A stretch of 64,000 nucleotides of DNA from assembly GCF_900290235.1 (NCBI RefSeq), contig NZ_OLMK01000001.1:62001-126000 (forward strand), given 5' to 3'. Below the pieces are notes generated by a model. That model was not told where the DNA came from. It worked only from the letters and a program-made list of their open reading frames with translations, and did not search any database. Shown piece by piece: positions 9,545-18,132 of the stretch. The DNA comes from Streptomyces sp. MA5143a. Lineage in GTDB: Bacteria > Actinomycetota > Actinomycetes > Streptomycetales > Streptomycetaceae. The position numbers and the translations under genes are program-made. Each line of letters opens with the position of its first letter. Position 1 is the first letter of the stretch.

Positions 9545-9578
9545 GAAGGGCGGCACGGCTCCGGCCGTGCCGCCCTTC
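9545..9578 (+). terminator. Strong intrinsic terminator after nrdJ
   Basis: A perfect 15-bp stem, GAAGGGCGGCACGGC (9545-9559) with GCCGTGCCGCCCTTC (9564-9578), has a TCCG tetraloop and begins 15 bases after the nrdJ stop. It also faces the convergent TerD gene. Confidence 0.93.
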
Positions 9579-9598
9579 GGCGTCCGTGGCGCGATGCG

Positions 9599-10132
9599 TC
9601 AGGCTTCGCGCGGGGCGCCCATCACGCGGGCGAAGGTCGCCGGGTCCTCGTCGTAGCCGTGGAGGCCGGGGAGGAAGCTCCAGGAGCCGGAGCCGTCCCG
9701 GACGAACTCGGCGATGACCGCGGCCGTGGAGCCCTGGACGGAGGCGAACTCGTCCTCGGCGAGGACGGTGTAGTCCTCGCGGATGCGCAGGGCCGGATTG
9801 CTGACGTCACCGAAGGTCTTCGGGCTCGCCCCCTGCTGTATGGCGACGCCGATCACCACCCGCCCGTACCGGCTGTCGAGGCGGTTCAGCTCGACCGTCA
9901 TCACCTCGTCCCAGCCGAAGCCCTGGCCGGTCTTGCTGTCACGGTTGAGGGTGATGGTGCCGTCGGGCGAGCGGCTGTCGAAGTGCACGACGTAGGCAGG
10001 ATCGCCGTTCGGGTCGGCCGCCGGGTAGGTCGCCGCGACGATGTCGAGGTCCGAGGGCGGCTGACCGGCGGGGCTCGGATCCCACTTCAGCGACACCTCG
10101 ACCTTGCGGATGCCCTTGTTGAGGCCGTTCAA
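9599..10132 (-). CDS. TerD family protein
   Basis: This 177-residue protein of the tellurium-resistance/stress family binds calcium in characterised members. It opens with LNGLNKGIRKVEVSLKWDPSP and contains DLDIVAATYPAADPNGDPAY and HFDSRSPDGTITLNRDS, the acidic loops that form the Ca2+-binding sites, then SRYGRVVIGVAIQQ. The start is taken as TTG 10132 (or the CTG one codon upstream) because a strong GGGGAGGAG ribosome-binding site lies five to eight bases before it and no ATG is suitably placed. Streptomyces carry many TerD paralogues linked to differentiation. It stands alone here, without other ter genes. Confidence 0.88.
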   Translation of the reverse strand: MNGLNKGIRKVEVSLKWDPSPAGQPPSDLDIVAATYPAADPNGDPAYVVHFDSRSPDGTITLNRDSKTGQGFGWDEVMTVELNRLDSRYGRVVIGVAIQQGASPKTFGDVSNPALRIREDYTVLAEDEFASVQGSTAAVIAEFVRDGSGSWSFLPGLHGYDEDPATFARVMGAPREA

Positions 10133-10286
10133 CAGAACTCTCCTCCCCGTTCTCCGGTGCGTGAGGGCCGAACTGCTCCCCAGTCCAGGCCAGTTGCCCA
10201 TCCTCGCATGCGTACGCCGGCGCTCGCCGGGCCACAACCCGCCGGAGAGTGACCGGCGCCACGCTCCGTGGCCTTACCATGGCGCG

Positions 10287-10892
10287 GTGCTGGTCAAGTG
10301 GATTCGCTGCACCGTGGTCGACCGCCGCGGCTTCGAGCGGGGGCAGCGAAAGTGGGCGGGGCTTCTGGGGGAGCCGGGATTCCGTGGACAGGGTGGGGGC
10401 TGGAGCCGGGCACGACCCGGGGTGGCGCACATCTTCTCGTTCTGGGAGAGCCGTGCCTTCTACGACTCCTTCATGGCACGGTCCCACGACCGTCTGGCCG
10501 CCTCGCAGTCCGGCACCCACAAGGACACGCAGGTCAAGCTGTTCGACTACCGCTTCGACGTGAAGACCGGCTTCGAGCCGCGCTTCGGGGACGCCGACCT
10601 CGTACGGGTGGCGCACTGCCGTGTCCACGAGGAGCGCGCCGAGCACTTCGCGCTGATGCAGGAGAAGGTCTGGAACCCCGCGATGGCCGGTTCCCCCGGA
10701 ATGCTGCGGGGCCTGTTCGGCGAGGCGCCGGGCCATGAGTTCTTGATCCTCTCCATGTGGCAGTCGGCCGCCGAGCACGGCAAATACCGTGTCGAACGCA
10801 TCGAGCGCCTCGCCCTGCGGGCCCAGATCGAGGCGGATGTCGCCGCCCTCGCGGGCGACATCGTGGAGCTGGAGCCGAGCTGGACGGTCTGA
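10287..10892 (+). CDS. DUF4937/YdbC-like conserved protein
   Basis: This 201-residue cytoplasmic protein begins at GTG 10287 (VKWIRCTVVDRRGF). It appears to contain two ferredoxin-like (dimeric alpha/beta barrel) halves, the first around FSFWESRAFYDSFM and the second around VAHCRVHEERAEHFALMQEKVWNPAMAG ... ILSMWQSAAEHGKY. That layout fits the DUF4937/YdbC family, whose biochemical role is unknown to me. A TACCAT hexamer at 10275-10280 sits six bases before the start and there is no ribosome-binding site, so a leaderless transcript is likely. It is divergent from the TerD gene. Confidence 0.75.
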   Translation: MLVKWIRCTVVDRRGFERGQRKWAGLLGEPGFRGQGGGWSRARPGVAHIFSFWESRAFYDSFMARSHDRLAASQSGTHKDTQVKLFDYRFDVKTGFEPRFGDADLVRVAHCRVHEERAEHFALMQEKVWNPAMAGSPGMLRGLFGEAPGHEFLILSMWQSAAEHGKYRVERIERLALRAQIEADVAALAGDIVELEPSWTV

Positions 10893-11035
10893 CACCGAGA
10901 GGGGCCCGCCCCGGCACGCCGGGACGCCGGACTCGGGCGGGGTCCGGCAACCGGACTGTCAGGATCCGTGTGATCTACGCCGTAGGTGACCCGGACAGGT
11001 GCTCGTTCCGGCCTCGCCCCCTTTAGGGTTTTGGC

Positions 11036-11695
11036 ATGGCACGACCACGGCGCATCGTCCTTGTCCGGCACGGCGAGTCAACGGGCAATGTTGATGACAC
11101 CGTGTACGAACGCGAGCCCGACCACGCTCTGGCGCTCACCGACCTGGGCTGGCAGCAGGCCGAGGAGACCGGCAAACGGCTCCGGGAGCTGTTCGGCCGG
11201 GAGCGCGTCAGCGTCTACGTCTCCCCGTACCGCCGGACGCACGAGACCTTCCAGGCCTTCCATCTGGACCCCGAGCAGGTGCGCGTACGAGAGGAGCCCC
11301 GTCTGCGGGAGCAGGACTGGGGCAACTGGCAGGACCCCGAGGAGGTACGCCTCCAGAAGGCCTACCGGGACGCGTACGGCCACTTCTTCTACCGCTTCGC
11401 GCAGGGGGAGTCCGGGGCCGATGTGTACGACCGGGTCGGCAATTTCCTGGAGAGCCTGTTCCGTAGCTTCGAGGACCCCAACCATCCGCCGAACGTCCTG
11501 ATCGTGACCCATGGGCTCGCCATGCGGCTGTTCTGCATGCGCTGGTTCCACTGGACGGTCGCCGAGTTCGAGTCCCTGTCGAACCCGGGGAACGCGGAGA
11601 TGCGGATGCTCGTGCTCGCGGAGAACGGCAAGTACACCATCGACCGGCCCTTCGCCCGCTGGCGTGACCCGGAGTCGTACGGGGCCACCAGCTAG
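11036..11695 (+). CDS. Histidine phosphatase family protein (phosphoglycerate-mutase-like)
   Basis: The 219-residue protein has the phosphohistidine motif VLVRHGEST at residues 7-15, the second conserved arginine in YRRTHETFQAF, an acid/base EEPRLREQDWGNWQ segment and the distal IVTHGLAMRLF histidine. All catalytic features are present, so it is probably an active phosphatase rather than a pseudoenzyme; its substrate is unknown. A TAGGGT hexamer at 11024-11029 lies six bases before the ATG and no ribosome-binding site is visible, suggesting a leaderless message. The ADP-ribosylglycohydrolase gene follows after 12 bases. Confidence 0.9.
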   Translation: MARPRRIVLVRHGESTGNVDDTVYEREPDHALALTDLGWQQAEETGKRLRELFGRERVSVYVSPYRRTHETFQAFHLDPEQVRVREEPRLREQDWGNWQDPEEVRLQKAYRDAYGHFFYRFAQGESGADVYDRVGNFLESLFRSFEDPNHPPNVLIVTHGLAMRLFCMRWFHWTVAEFESLSNPGNAEMRMLVLAENGKYTIDRPFARWRDPESYGATS

Positions 11696-11707
11696 AGTGG
11701 CAGGGCG

Positions 11708-12613
11708 ATGACCGCTGACTCCTCTCCCGACGGCCGCCTGGAGCGCGCCCTGGCCAGCCTGCGCGGACTCGCGGTGGGGGACGCGCTGGGCTCGCAGTAC
11801 TTCGTGCCGGTGAACTATCCGCTGCTCAAGCGCCGCGAGACACCGCCCGGCCCCTGGCAGTGGACCGACGACACCGAGATGGCCTGCTCCGTCGTGGCCG
11901 TCCTCGCCGCCCACCAGCGGATCGACCAGGACGAGCTCGCCCGCTCCTTCGCCGTCCACCACGACTTCGACCGGGGCTACGGGCCCGCGGTCAACCGTCT
12001 GCTGCGGCTGGTCCGCGAGGGCGGGGACTGGCGTGAACTGGCCTCCGCCCTCTTCAACGGCCAGGGATCCTGGGGCAACGGCGCGGCCATGCGGATCGCC
12101 CCGCTGGGCGCCTGGTACGCCGACGACCCCGAGCAGGCGACGCACCAGGCGGAGATCTCCGCGTACCCCACCCACCAGCACCGCGAGGCCGTGGTCGGCG
12201 CCATGGCCGTCGCCGCGGCCGCCGCCCTGGTGGCCGACCCCGCGGGGCCGCCGACCGCCGAGGCGCTGCTCGACGGGGTCATCGCGCTCGTCCCGAAGAG
12301 TGCCGTCGGCGCGGGGCTGCGGCGTGCCCGGGACATGCTCGACTACGCCGACGCGGACACGGTCGCGGCCGTACTGGGGTGTGGCCGGCGTACGACGGCG
12401 CACGACACGGTGCCGTTCGCGCTGTGGTCGGCCGCGCGCGCCCTCGGTGACTACGAGACGGCGTTCTGGACCACCGCCCAGGCCGGCGGTGACGTCGACA
12501 CGACCTGCGCGATCGTCGGGGGAGTGGTCGCCTCCGGCGGCAAGGACGGGGCACCTCCCGAGGGATGGGTGGGGCAGACCGAGGCCCTGCCGGACTGGGC
12601 GCCTGTGCGGTAG
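11708..12613 (+). CDS. ADP-ribosylglycohydrolase family protein
   Basis: These enzymes remove ADP-ribose from proteins or small molecules using paired Mg2+ ions. In this 301-residue protein RGLAVGDALGSQY (residues about 20-32), WTDDTEMACSVV (about 54-65) and the late AGGDVDTTCAIVGGVVA carry the acidic metal ligands of the family, including the TDD and GDVD clusters. It follows the histidine phosphatase gene by 12 bases. A TAGAGT hexamer at 11693-11698 overlaps that gene's stop codon nine bases before the ATG, so it may also have its own leaderless promoter. The target is unknown. Confidence 0.9.
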   Translation: MTADSSPDGRLERALASLRGLAVGDALGSQYFVPVNYPLLKRRETPPGPWQWTDDTEMACSVVAVLAAHQRIDQDELARSFAVHHDFDRGYGPAVNRLLRLVREGGDWRELASALFNGQGSWGNGAAMRIAPLGAWYADDPEQATHQAEISAYPTHQHREAVVGAMAVAAAAALVADPAGPPTAEALLDGVIALVPKSAVGAGLRRARDMLDYADADTVAAVLGCGRRTTAHDTVPFALWSAARALGDYETAFWTTAQAGGDVDTTCAIVGGVVASGGKDGAPPEGWVGQTEALPDWAPVR

Positions 12614-12895
12614 TTCCGGCTGGAGGGAGCCGGTTCGGCGAGGCCGTTGGGCGAGGCGGTCGCGTGGCGACGGCCCGCTTCCCTGGGCTCGGCGCCACAA
12701 CCGCCTCAAGTGTCACAGGCGTGCCACAGAGTGCTTCTCGGTCTCTGTCATGGCCCGGCGTGCCGCATAGCCTGACCCGCACGCCGCTGTTGATCTTGAC
12801 AAGGTGCGGCGCCGAGACACCGGCCCACGAGCCTTCCGCCGCAGCGGCATTCCGCCGGTGGTGGGCGATGAGGGCCGGTCGGGGGAGGGGGTCCC

Positions 12896-14788
12896 GTGTC
12901 CGACCAACCATCCATGCCGGCAGCGCCCGGGTCCGACGGGCGAACGCCCCGGACGCGAGCCTCGGCCGAGCAGCGCGACTCGGAAGCGCGAGAGCCCGCG
13001 CGGGCGGGCAAGGAAGCCGCTGCGGACGCCGTCGCGGCAGATGCCGCGGACGCGGAGGCTGCGGAGGGTGCGGATCGTGCGGGGGAGGCGGGGGACGCCA
13101 CGGCGGAGCGTTCGGCCGCTGAGTCGGCGGGGTCGGACACCCGGTCGGGGTCGACGCAGTCGGACACCCGGTCGAAATCGACGCAGTCGGTCAGCCGGTC
13201 GGGGTCGACACGGTCGGTCGCCGGGGCGGAGTCGGCACGGTCGCTCGCCGGGGTCGGGACGGCTGCCGGTGGGGCGGCGTCTCCGCCGTCACGTGCGGCC
13301 GGGCCCGGTGTGGAGGAGCCCGCGCCGATCCGTACCGCGACGCTCTGGGCCGCGCTGGCCACCGGGCTGCTGAGCATGCTGCTGCTCGGGGACGGGATGG
13401 CGGTCAACCTGCTGGTCGTCGCCGTGCCCGCGACACTGGCCGTGTACGTCGCCGGGCGACAGGCCGGCCGGCGGCCACGCGCCTGGTCGCTCGTCTGGGG
13501 TGCGGGAGGGCTCGCCCTGCTGGTCGTGCCCTCCGTGCGGGCCGCGGAGTGGCCCTCGTTCCTCGCCGTCGTCACCGCGCTCGCGGCGGGCTCGCTCGCC
13601 CTGCACGGCGGCCGCACCTGGCCGGCCGTCCTGCTCGGCCCCCTCGGCGTGTGCACGGCGCTGGTCACCGGCCCCGCCTGGGCCTGGCAGGGGCTGCGGG
13701 AACGCGCGGGCGGCGACCGGAGCAAGGTGGGGCCCGCGCTGCGCTCGCTCGCCGTGGCCGCGGGGCTGCTGCTGGTCTTCGGCGTGCTGTTCGCCCAGGC
13801 GGACGCCGCCTTCGCCGACCTCCTCGGCGCCCTGGTACCGGACGTCTCCACGGAGGACGGGCCCTGGCGGGTCCTGCTCCTCACGCTGGGCCTGTTCGGG
13901 ACGCTCGCCGCGGCCCGCACGGCCGCGGCGCCGGCCCGCTGGGACCGGGTCCGGGTGCCTGCCGCACGGGCCCGTGGCCGCGTCGAGTGGGCGCTCCCGC
14001 TGATCGGACTGATCGTCCTTTTCGCCGCCTTCAACGCCGTCCAGCTCGCCGTGCTCTTCGGAGGCTATGACGCCGTACTGGCGGAGACCGGGCTGAGCTA
14101 CGCCCAGTACGCGCGGCAGGGTTTCTGGCAGCTGCTCACCGCCACCCTGCTCACCCTGGCCGTCATCGTCGTGGCGCTGCGCTGGGCGCCGCGCACCCGA
14201 TCGAGTGACCGCACGCTCGTGCGGGCCGTGCTGGGAACCCTGTGCGCGCTGGCGCTCGTTGTCGTGGCATCCGCTGTGCGCCGTATGGACATGTATGTGG
14301 AGGCCTATGGGCTGACGCGACTGAGGATCTCGGTGGTGGCCATGGAGCTGTGGCTCGGCCTGGTCATCGTGCTCATCATGGCGGCCGGGGTGTGGGGTGC
14401 CCGTCTGCTGCCGCGGGCGGTCGCGGTCAGCGCGCTCGCCGGGGTGCTCGCGTTCGGGTTCGTGTCGCCGGACGAGCTGATCGCCGAGCGCAACGTCGAG
14501 CGGTACGAGACCACGGGCCGGTTCGACCTGGAGTACGCGAGGGGCCTGTCCGCCGACGCCGTACCCGTCCTCGACCGGCTGGAGGAGCCGATGCGCTCGT
14601 GCGCGCTGCGGGACATCGCCGCCGAACTGGACGAGGAGCGGGACACACCCTGGTACGCCACGAGTTGGGGCGAGGCCGAGGCCCGGCGCGTCCTGGCGGA
14701 ACGGCCGGTGGCGTCCGAGGTGAGCGAGCCGGCGAGTGGGCCGACCTGCGGTGAGCCGGAGTGGGAGCCGGAGCCGTTGCTCCACTGA
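12896..14788 (+). CDS. DUF4173-type multi-pass membrane protein
   Basis: The 630-residue protein begins at GTG 12896 behind GGGGGAGGGG. Residues 1-145 are disordered (Ala/Glu/Ser/Thr) and include a nine-residue tandem repeat (TRSGSTQSD, TRSKSTQSV, SRSGSTRSV). From about 145 to 530 there are roughly ten to twelve hydrophobic helices, for example ATGLLSMLLLGDGMAVNLLV and LRISVVAMELWLGLVIVLIM. The C-terminal part after about 530 is a soluble, probably extracytoplasmic segment. The hydrophobic order and YGLTRLRI region suit DUF4153/DUF4173 proteins of unknown function. It is convergent with the DHA2 exporter, with a terminator between them. Confidence 0.8.
   Translation: MSDQPSMPAAPGSDGRTPRTRASAEQRDSEAREPARAGKEAAADAVAADAADAEAAEGADRAGEAGDATAERSAAESAGSDTRSGSTQSDTRSKSTQSVSRSGSTRSVAGAESARSLAGVGTAAGGAASPPSRAAGPGVEEPAPIRTATLWAALATGLLSMLLLGDGMAVNLLVVAVPATLAVYVAGRQAGRRPRAWSLVWGAGGLALLVVPSVRAAEWPSFLAVVTALAAGSLALHGGRTWPAVLLGPLGVCTALVTGPAWAWQGLRERAGGDRSKVGPALRSLAVAAGLLLVFGVLFAQADAAFADLLGALVPDVSTEDGPWRVLLLTLGLFGTLAAARTAAAPARWDRVRVPAARARGRVEWALPLIGLIVLFAAFNAVQLAVLFGGYDAVLAETGLSYAQYARQGFWQLLTATLLTLAVIVVALRWAPRTRSSDRTLVRAVLGTLCALALVVVASAVRRMDMYVEAYGLTRLRISVVAMELWLGLVIVLIMAAGVWGARLLPRAVAVSALAGVLAFGFVSPDELIAERNVERYETTGRFDLEYARGLSADAVPVLDRLEEPMRSCALRDIAAELDEERDTPWYATSWGEAEARRVLAERPVASEVSEPASGPTCGEPEWEPEPLLH
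13132..13230 (+). repeat. 27-bp in-frame tandem repeat in the DUF4173-type gene
   Basis: About three to four degenerate copies of a 27-bp unit containing CGGTCGGGGTCGACGCAGTC encode a nine-residue Ser/Thr/Arg motif in the disordered N-terminal arm. The length is a multiple of three, so copy-number change would keep the frame. Confidence 0.8.
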
Positions 14789-14875
14789 GGCAGGTGCCTG
14801 AGCCCTGGCCTCGTCCCGGGGGCCGTCCCCGCGGTGCGCTCCCGTGACGCCGGGGCGCTGGGACGGGGCTCGCGG

Positions 14876-14923
14876 GCCGGACCACGTCCCTTGCCCACGG
14901 CTCGGCCAGGGACGTGGTCCGGC
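14876..14923. terminator. Bidirectional terminator hairpin
   Basis: A perfect 16-bp stem, GCCGGACCACGTCCCT (14876-14891) with AGGGACGTGGTCCGGC (14908-14923), encloses a 16-base loop. It lies between the convergent membrane-protein and exporter genes. Confidence 0.9.
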
Positions 14924-14938
14924 GTCGGCGGGGGGCGG

Positions 14939-16486
14939 TCAGCCTCCGGCGGGCCCCGCCGTTCCCGCGAGGGCGTCCAGGTCGCTCTTGCGGACCCTGA
15001 TGACCACCGCGGCGGTGGCCAGGGCGAGGACGGCCATCGCGATGGCGGGGATGAACGCCGTCGCGATGCCATGGGCGAGCACCTCATGGCTCCAGGGCGC
15101 CGGAAGCTGCTGCGTCCTCGCGAACTCGGCCTTCTGCTCGGGGGACGCCTCCGCCATGAACAGCCGCACCTGCTTCTCGCCCTCCTCACGGCTGGCCGTA
15201 CCGAAGACCGTGGTGAGGATGGACAGACCCAGCGAACCGCCCACCTGCTGCGTGGCGTTGAGCAGCCCGGACGCCGCGCCCGCCTCGTGCGGGGCGACGC
15301 CGGAGACGGCCGTCAGGGTCAGCGTCACGAAGTTCAGCCCCATGCCGAAGCCGAACAGCAGCATCGGGCCGAGCACACCGCTGGCGTAGGAGCTGTCCGG
15401 GCTGATCAGGGTCTGCCAGGCGAGACCGAGCGCGACCAACGTCGAGCCGCCCAGCATGAACGGCTTCGGCCCCAGCACCGGCAGGAACCGCTGTGACAGA
15501 CCGGCGCCCGTGACGATCGCGACGGTCACCGGCAGGAAGGCGAGACCGGCCTCGATCGGCGTGTACCGCAGCACGTTCTGCACGAACAGCACGATGAAGA
15601 AGAACATGCCGAACATCGCCGCGGCCAGGCTCAGCATGATCACGTACGTGCCCGACCGGTTGCGGTCGGCGAACATCCTCAGCGGGGTGATCGGCTCCTT
15701 GGCCCGGCTCTCGATGTAGCCGAATGCCAGCAGCAGGACCACCGCCGCCGCGAACGAACCGATGGTCAGGCCGTCCCGCCAGCCCTCCTCGGCCGCGCGG
15801 ATGAAGCCGTACACCAGGGACGCCATACCGGCCGTCGAGGTGAGCGCGCCCGCTATGTCGAACCGTCCGGGGTGCCGCTCCGACTCGTTGATGTACATCG
15901 GCGCGAGCACGGCGATCAGCACACCGATGGGCACGTTGACGAAGAGCACCCACCGCCAGTCGAGCCATTCGGTGAGCATGCCGCCCGCGAGCAGACCGAT
16001 GGCGCCGCCACCCGCCGAGACCGCGGCGAACACCCCGAACGCCCGGTTGCGCTCGGGCCCTTCCGGGAACGTCGTGGTGATCAGTGCCAGCGAGGTCGGC
16101 GACGCGATCGCGCCACCCACACCCTGGAGGGCGCGCGCGGCCAGCAGCTGCCAGGGCTCCTGGGCGAGACCGCCGAGGAGCGAGGCGAGCGTGAAGACGA
16201 GGATGCCGGTCATGAAGACCCGGCGACGACCGAGGATGTCCCCGGCCCGGCCCCCCAGGAGCAGCAGCCCGCCGAACGTCAGCGTGTACGCGCTGACCAC
16301 CCATGTCAGGTCGGTGGTGCTGAACTTGAGCGACTCTTGAATGTGCGGGAGGGCGATGTTCACAATCGTCGCGTCCAGTACCACCATGAGTTGGCAGGCC
16401 GCGATGACCGTGAGCGCGATGCCGGGACGCCCCTCCCGGCGGGCTGCTCCCGGCTTCTGATCCTGAATCAACGGAGAGGTTGTCAC
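14939..16486 (-). CDS. DHA2-family (14-TMS) MFS drug exporter
   Basis: This 515-residue proton-driven efflux pump of the EmrB/QacA type starts at GTG 16486 behind a G-rich ribosome-binding site. Marks of the family are the first-helix motif LDATIVNIALPHI (motif D1), GRAGDILGRRRVF in loop 2-3 (motif A), ARALQGVGGAIASP (motif B) and AFGVFAAVSAGGGAIGLLAGG (motif C, the antiporter motif). Fourteen hydrophobic segments can be followed. It is divergent from a TetR regulator, with two matching palindromes between them, so it is probably repressed by that regulator and induced by its substrate, which is unknown. Confidence 0.93.
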   Translation of the reverse strand: MTTSPLIQDQKPGAARREGRPGIALTVIAACQLMVVLDATIVNIALPHIQESLKFSTTDLTWVVSAYTLTFGGLLLLGGRAGDILGRRRVFMTGILVFTLASLLGGLAQEPWQLLAARALQGVGGAIASPTSLALITTTFPEGPERNRAFGVFAAVSAGGGAIGLLAGGMLTEWLDWRWVLFVNVPIGVLIAVLAPMYINESERHPGRFDIAGALTSTAGMASLVYGFIRAAEEGWRDGLTIGSFAAAVVLLLAFGYIESRAKEPITPLRMFADRNRSGTYVIMLSLAAAMFGMFFFIVLFVQNVLRYTPIEAGLAFLPVTVAIVTGAGLSQRFLPVLGPKPFMLGGSTLVALGLAWQTLISPDSSYASGVLGPMLLFGFGMGLNFVTLTLTAVSGVAPHEAGAASGLLNATQQVGGSLGLSILTTVFGTASREEGEKQVRLFMAEASPEQKAEFARTQQLPAPWSHEVLAHGIATAFIPAIAMAVLALATAAVVIRVRKSDLDALAGTAGPAGG

Positions 16487-16509
16487 TATGGGTCCCCCAC
16501 AAATGCCTT

Positions 16510-16577
16510 AGTGAACGCTCGCGTTCACTGTCGCGTCAACGGTAGTGAGTCCCCCTTAGTGAACGCAAGCGTTCACC
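16510..16577. promoter_or_regulatory. Paired TetR-type operators between exporter and regulator
   Basis: AGTGAACGCTCGCGTTCACT (16510-16529) has perfect nine-base arms. AGTGAACGCAAGCGTTCACC (16558-16577) repeats it with one end mismatch and a different two-base centre. The centres are 48 bp apart. They occupy the divergent promoter and are the expected binding sites of the adjacent TetR protein. Confidence 0.92.
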
Positions 16578-16657
16578 GAAGTCGCCGCCGTGCGCGCCCC
16601 GACCGCCCGCTCGCACCCGCCGAGATCCCCACCCCCAGGCTCAACGGAGAAACACAG

Positions 16658-17281
16658 ATGGTCACTTCGCGCTGGACGGCCGCTCCCGCTCAGACGGCCT
16701 CCCCGCGTCGGCGCGGCGCCGTACTCGAACGCGCGATCCTCGACGCCGCGCTGGATCAGCTCAGCACGGTCGGCTGGAACGGCCTCACCATGGAGGGCGT
16801 CGCCGCGGGCGCCCAGACGGGCAAGGCCGCGGTCTACCGGCGCTGGCCGTCCAAGGAGGACCTCGTCGCCGACGCGCTCCAGGCCGGGCTGCCCCGCTTC
16901 GACGAGGCGCCCGATCGCGGAAACGTGCGCGACGATCTCCTGGAGCTGTGCCGCCAGGCCCGCGAGGCGATGTTCTCCCGCCCCGGCTTCGCCCTGCGCT
17001 CGGTGATTCACGAATGCGACACCCTCCAGGCGGAGCGCTTCCACACCGTGATCATCGGGGGGGTCGTCGAGCCCACGGTGAAGTTGCTGAAGGAGGTCCT
17101 GGAGCGAGGAATCCGGCGCGGCGAGGTCCGTCCCGACGCGGCCAACGGCTATGTCCTCGACGCCATTCCCGCCATGATGATGTACCGCTCGAAGGTGTGC
17201 GGCAGCGAATGGAGTGAGCGGGAGATCGCGGAGATGATCGACCAGTTGATGGTGCCGCTGCTGCGCTCGCCGGGCGCCTGA
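16658..17281 (+). CDS. TetR/AcrR family transcriptional regulator
   Basis: The protein is 207 residues from ATG 16658. An N-terminal HTH (AILDAALDQLSTVGWNGLTMEGVAAGAQTGKAAVYRRWPSKEDLVADAL, residues about 25-75) is followed by a helical ligand domain with a TetR C-terminal (TetR_C_11/16-like) pattern. It sits divergently beside the DHA2 exporter with two near-identical palindromes between them, so local repression of exporter and self is the natural model. The inducing ligand is unknown. The ribosome-binding site is a weak GGAGAAA. Confidence 0.92.
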   Translation: MVTSRWTAAPAQTASPRRRGAVLERAILDAALDQLSTVGWNGLTMEGVAAGAQTGKAAVYRRWPSKEDLVADALQAGLPRFDEAPDRGNVRDDLLELCRQAREAMFSRPGFALRSVIHECDTLQAERFHTVIIGGVVEPTVKLLKEVLERGIRRGEVRPDAANGYVLDAIPAMMMYRSKVCGSEWSEREIAEMIDQLMVPLLRSPGA

Positions 17282-17362
17282 CCCGGTCCCGCCGCGGGAC
17301 CGCGCCCGCCCCGGGAACCTGGGTGTCGCACCGCCTCACGGGCGGCGTAGGCTAAGGGCGCC

Positions 17363-18064
17363 ATGCCGTACGAACCACCTACTCACACCGTCGAGCGCTC
17401 CCTGCGCGCCACGACCGGAGCGAAGGTCATTGCCGGTGTCGACGAGGTGGGGCGAGGTGCGTGGGCCGGCCCCGTCACCGTCTGCGCGGCGATCACCGGA
17501 CTGCGCCGACCGCCCGAGGGCCTCACCGACTCCAAGCTCCTGACGATCAAGCGCCGCGAGGCGCTCGCCGAGGAACTGCTGAAGTGGGTGACCTCGTACG
17601 CCCTCGGTCATGCCTCCCCGGAGGAGATCGACGACCTGGGGATGACGGCCGCACTGCGGCTCGCCGCCGTACGGGCCCTGGACGCGCTCCCGGTGCGTCC
17701 CGACGCGGTCATACTCGACGGCAAGCACGACTACCTCGGTTCGCCCTGGCGCGTCCGTACGGTGATCAAGGGCGACCAGTCCTGTGTCGCCGTCGCGGCG
17801 GCCTCGGTGATCGCCAAGGTTCGGCGCGACAAAATGATGGCCGAACTGGGTGTCGAGCATGCAGACTTCGGTTTTGCGGCCAACGCCGGCTATCCGTCGC
17901 CCGTGCACAAGGCCGCTCTGGCGGAGCGGGGGCCCACCCCGCACCACCGGTTGTCGTGGGCGTATCTTGATGCGCTGCCCCAGTGGCGGCACCTCAAGAA
18001 GGCCCGCAACTGGGCGGACGGAAGCGTTCCGGAGATCGAGGGTCAGCTCGGCTTCGATTTCTGA
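17363..18064 (+). CDS. rnhB: Ribonuclease HII
   Basis: RNase HII removes ribonucleotides from DNA and RNA primers. In this 233-residue protein the DEDD catalytic set is visible: [13 protein letters not shown] (first Asp and Glu near residues 25-26), [12 protein letters not shown] (near 118) and [12 protein letters not shown] (near 150). The C-terminal half carries the [11 protein letters not shown] segment and the LSWAY motif. A TAGGCT hexamer at 17348-17353 lies nine bases before the ATG with no ribosome-binding site, suggesting a leaderless transcript. The next gene starts 68 bases after the stop. Confidence 0.96.
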   Translation: MPYEPPTHTVERSLRATTGAKVIAGVDEVGRGAWAGPVTVCAAITGLRRPPEGLTDSKLLTIKRREALAEELLKWVTSYALGHASPEEIDDLGMTAALRLAAVRALDALPVRPDAVILDGKHDYLGSPWRVRTVIKGDQSCVAVAAASVIAKVRRDKMMAELGVEHADFGFAANAGYPSPVHKAALAERGPTPHHRLSWAYLDALPQWRHLKKARNWADGSVPEIEGQLGFDF

Positions 18065-18132
18065 CGGATTCGTTCGCACTCATGTGCCACCCGCTGACGC
18101 GAGTCGTCGCGGCGTTTGATAAACATCAGCTC

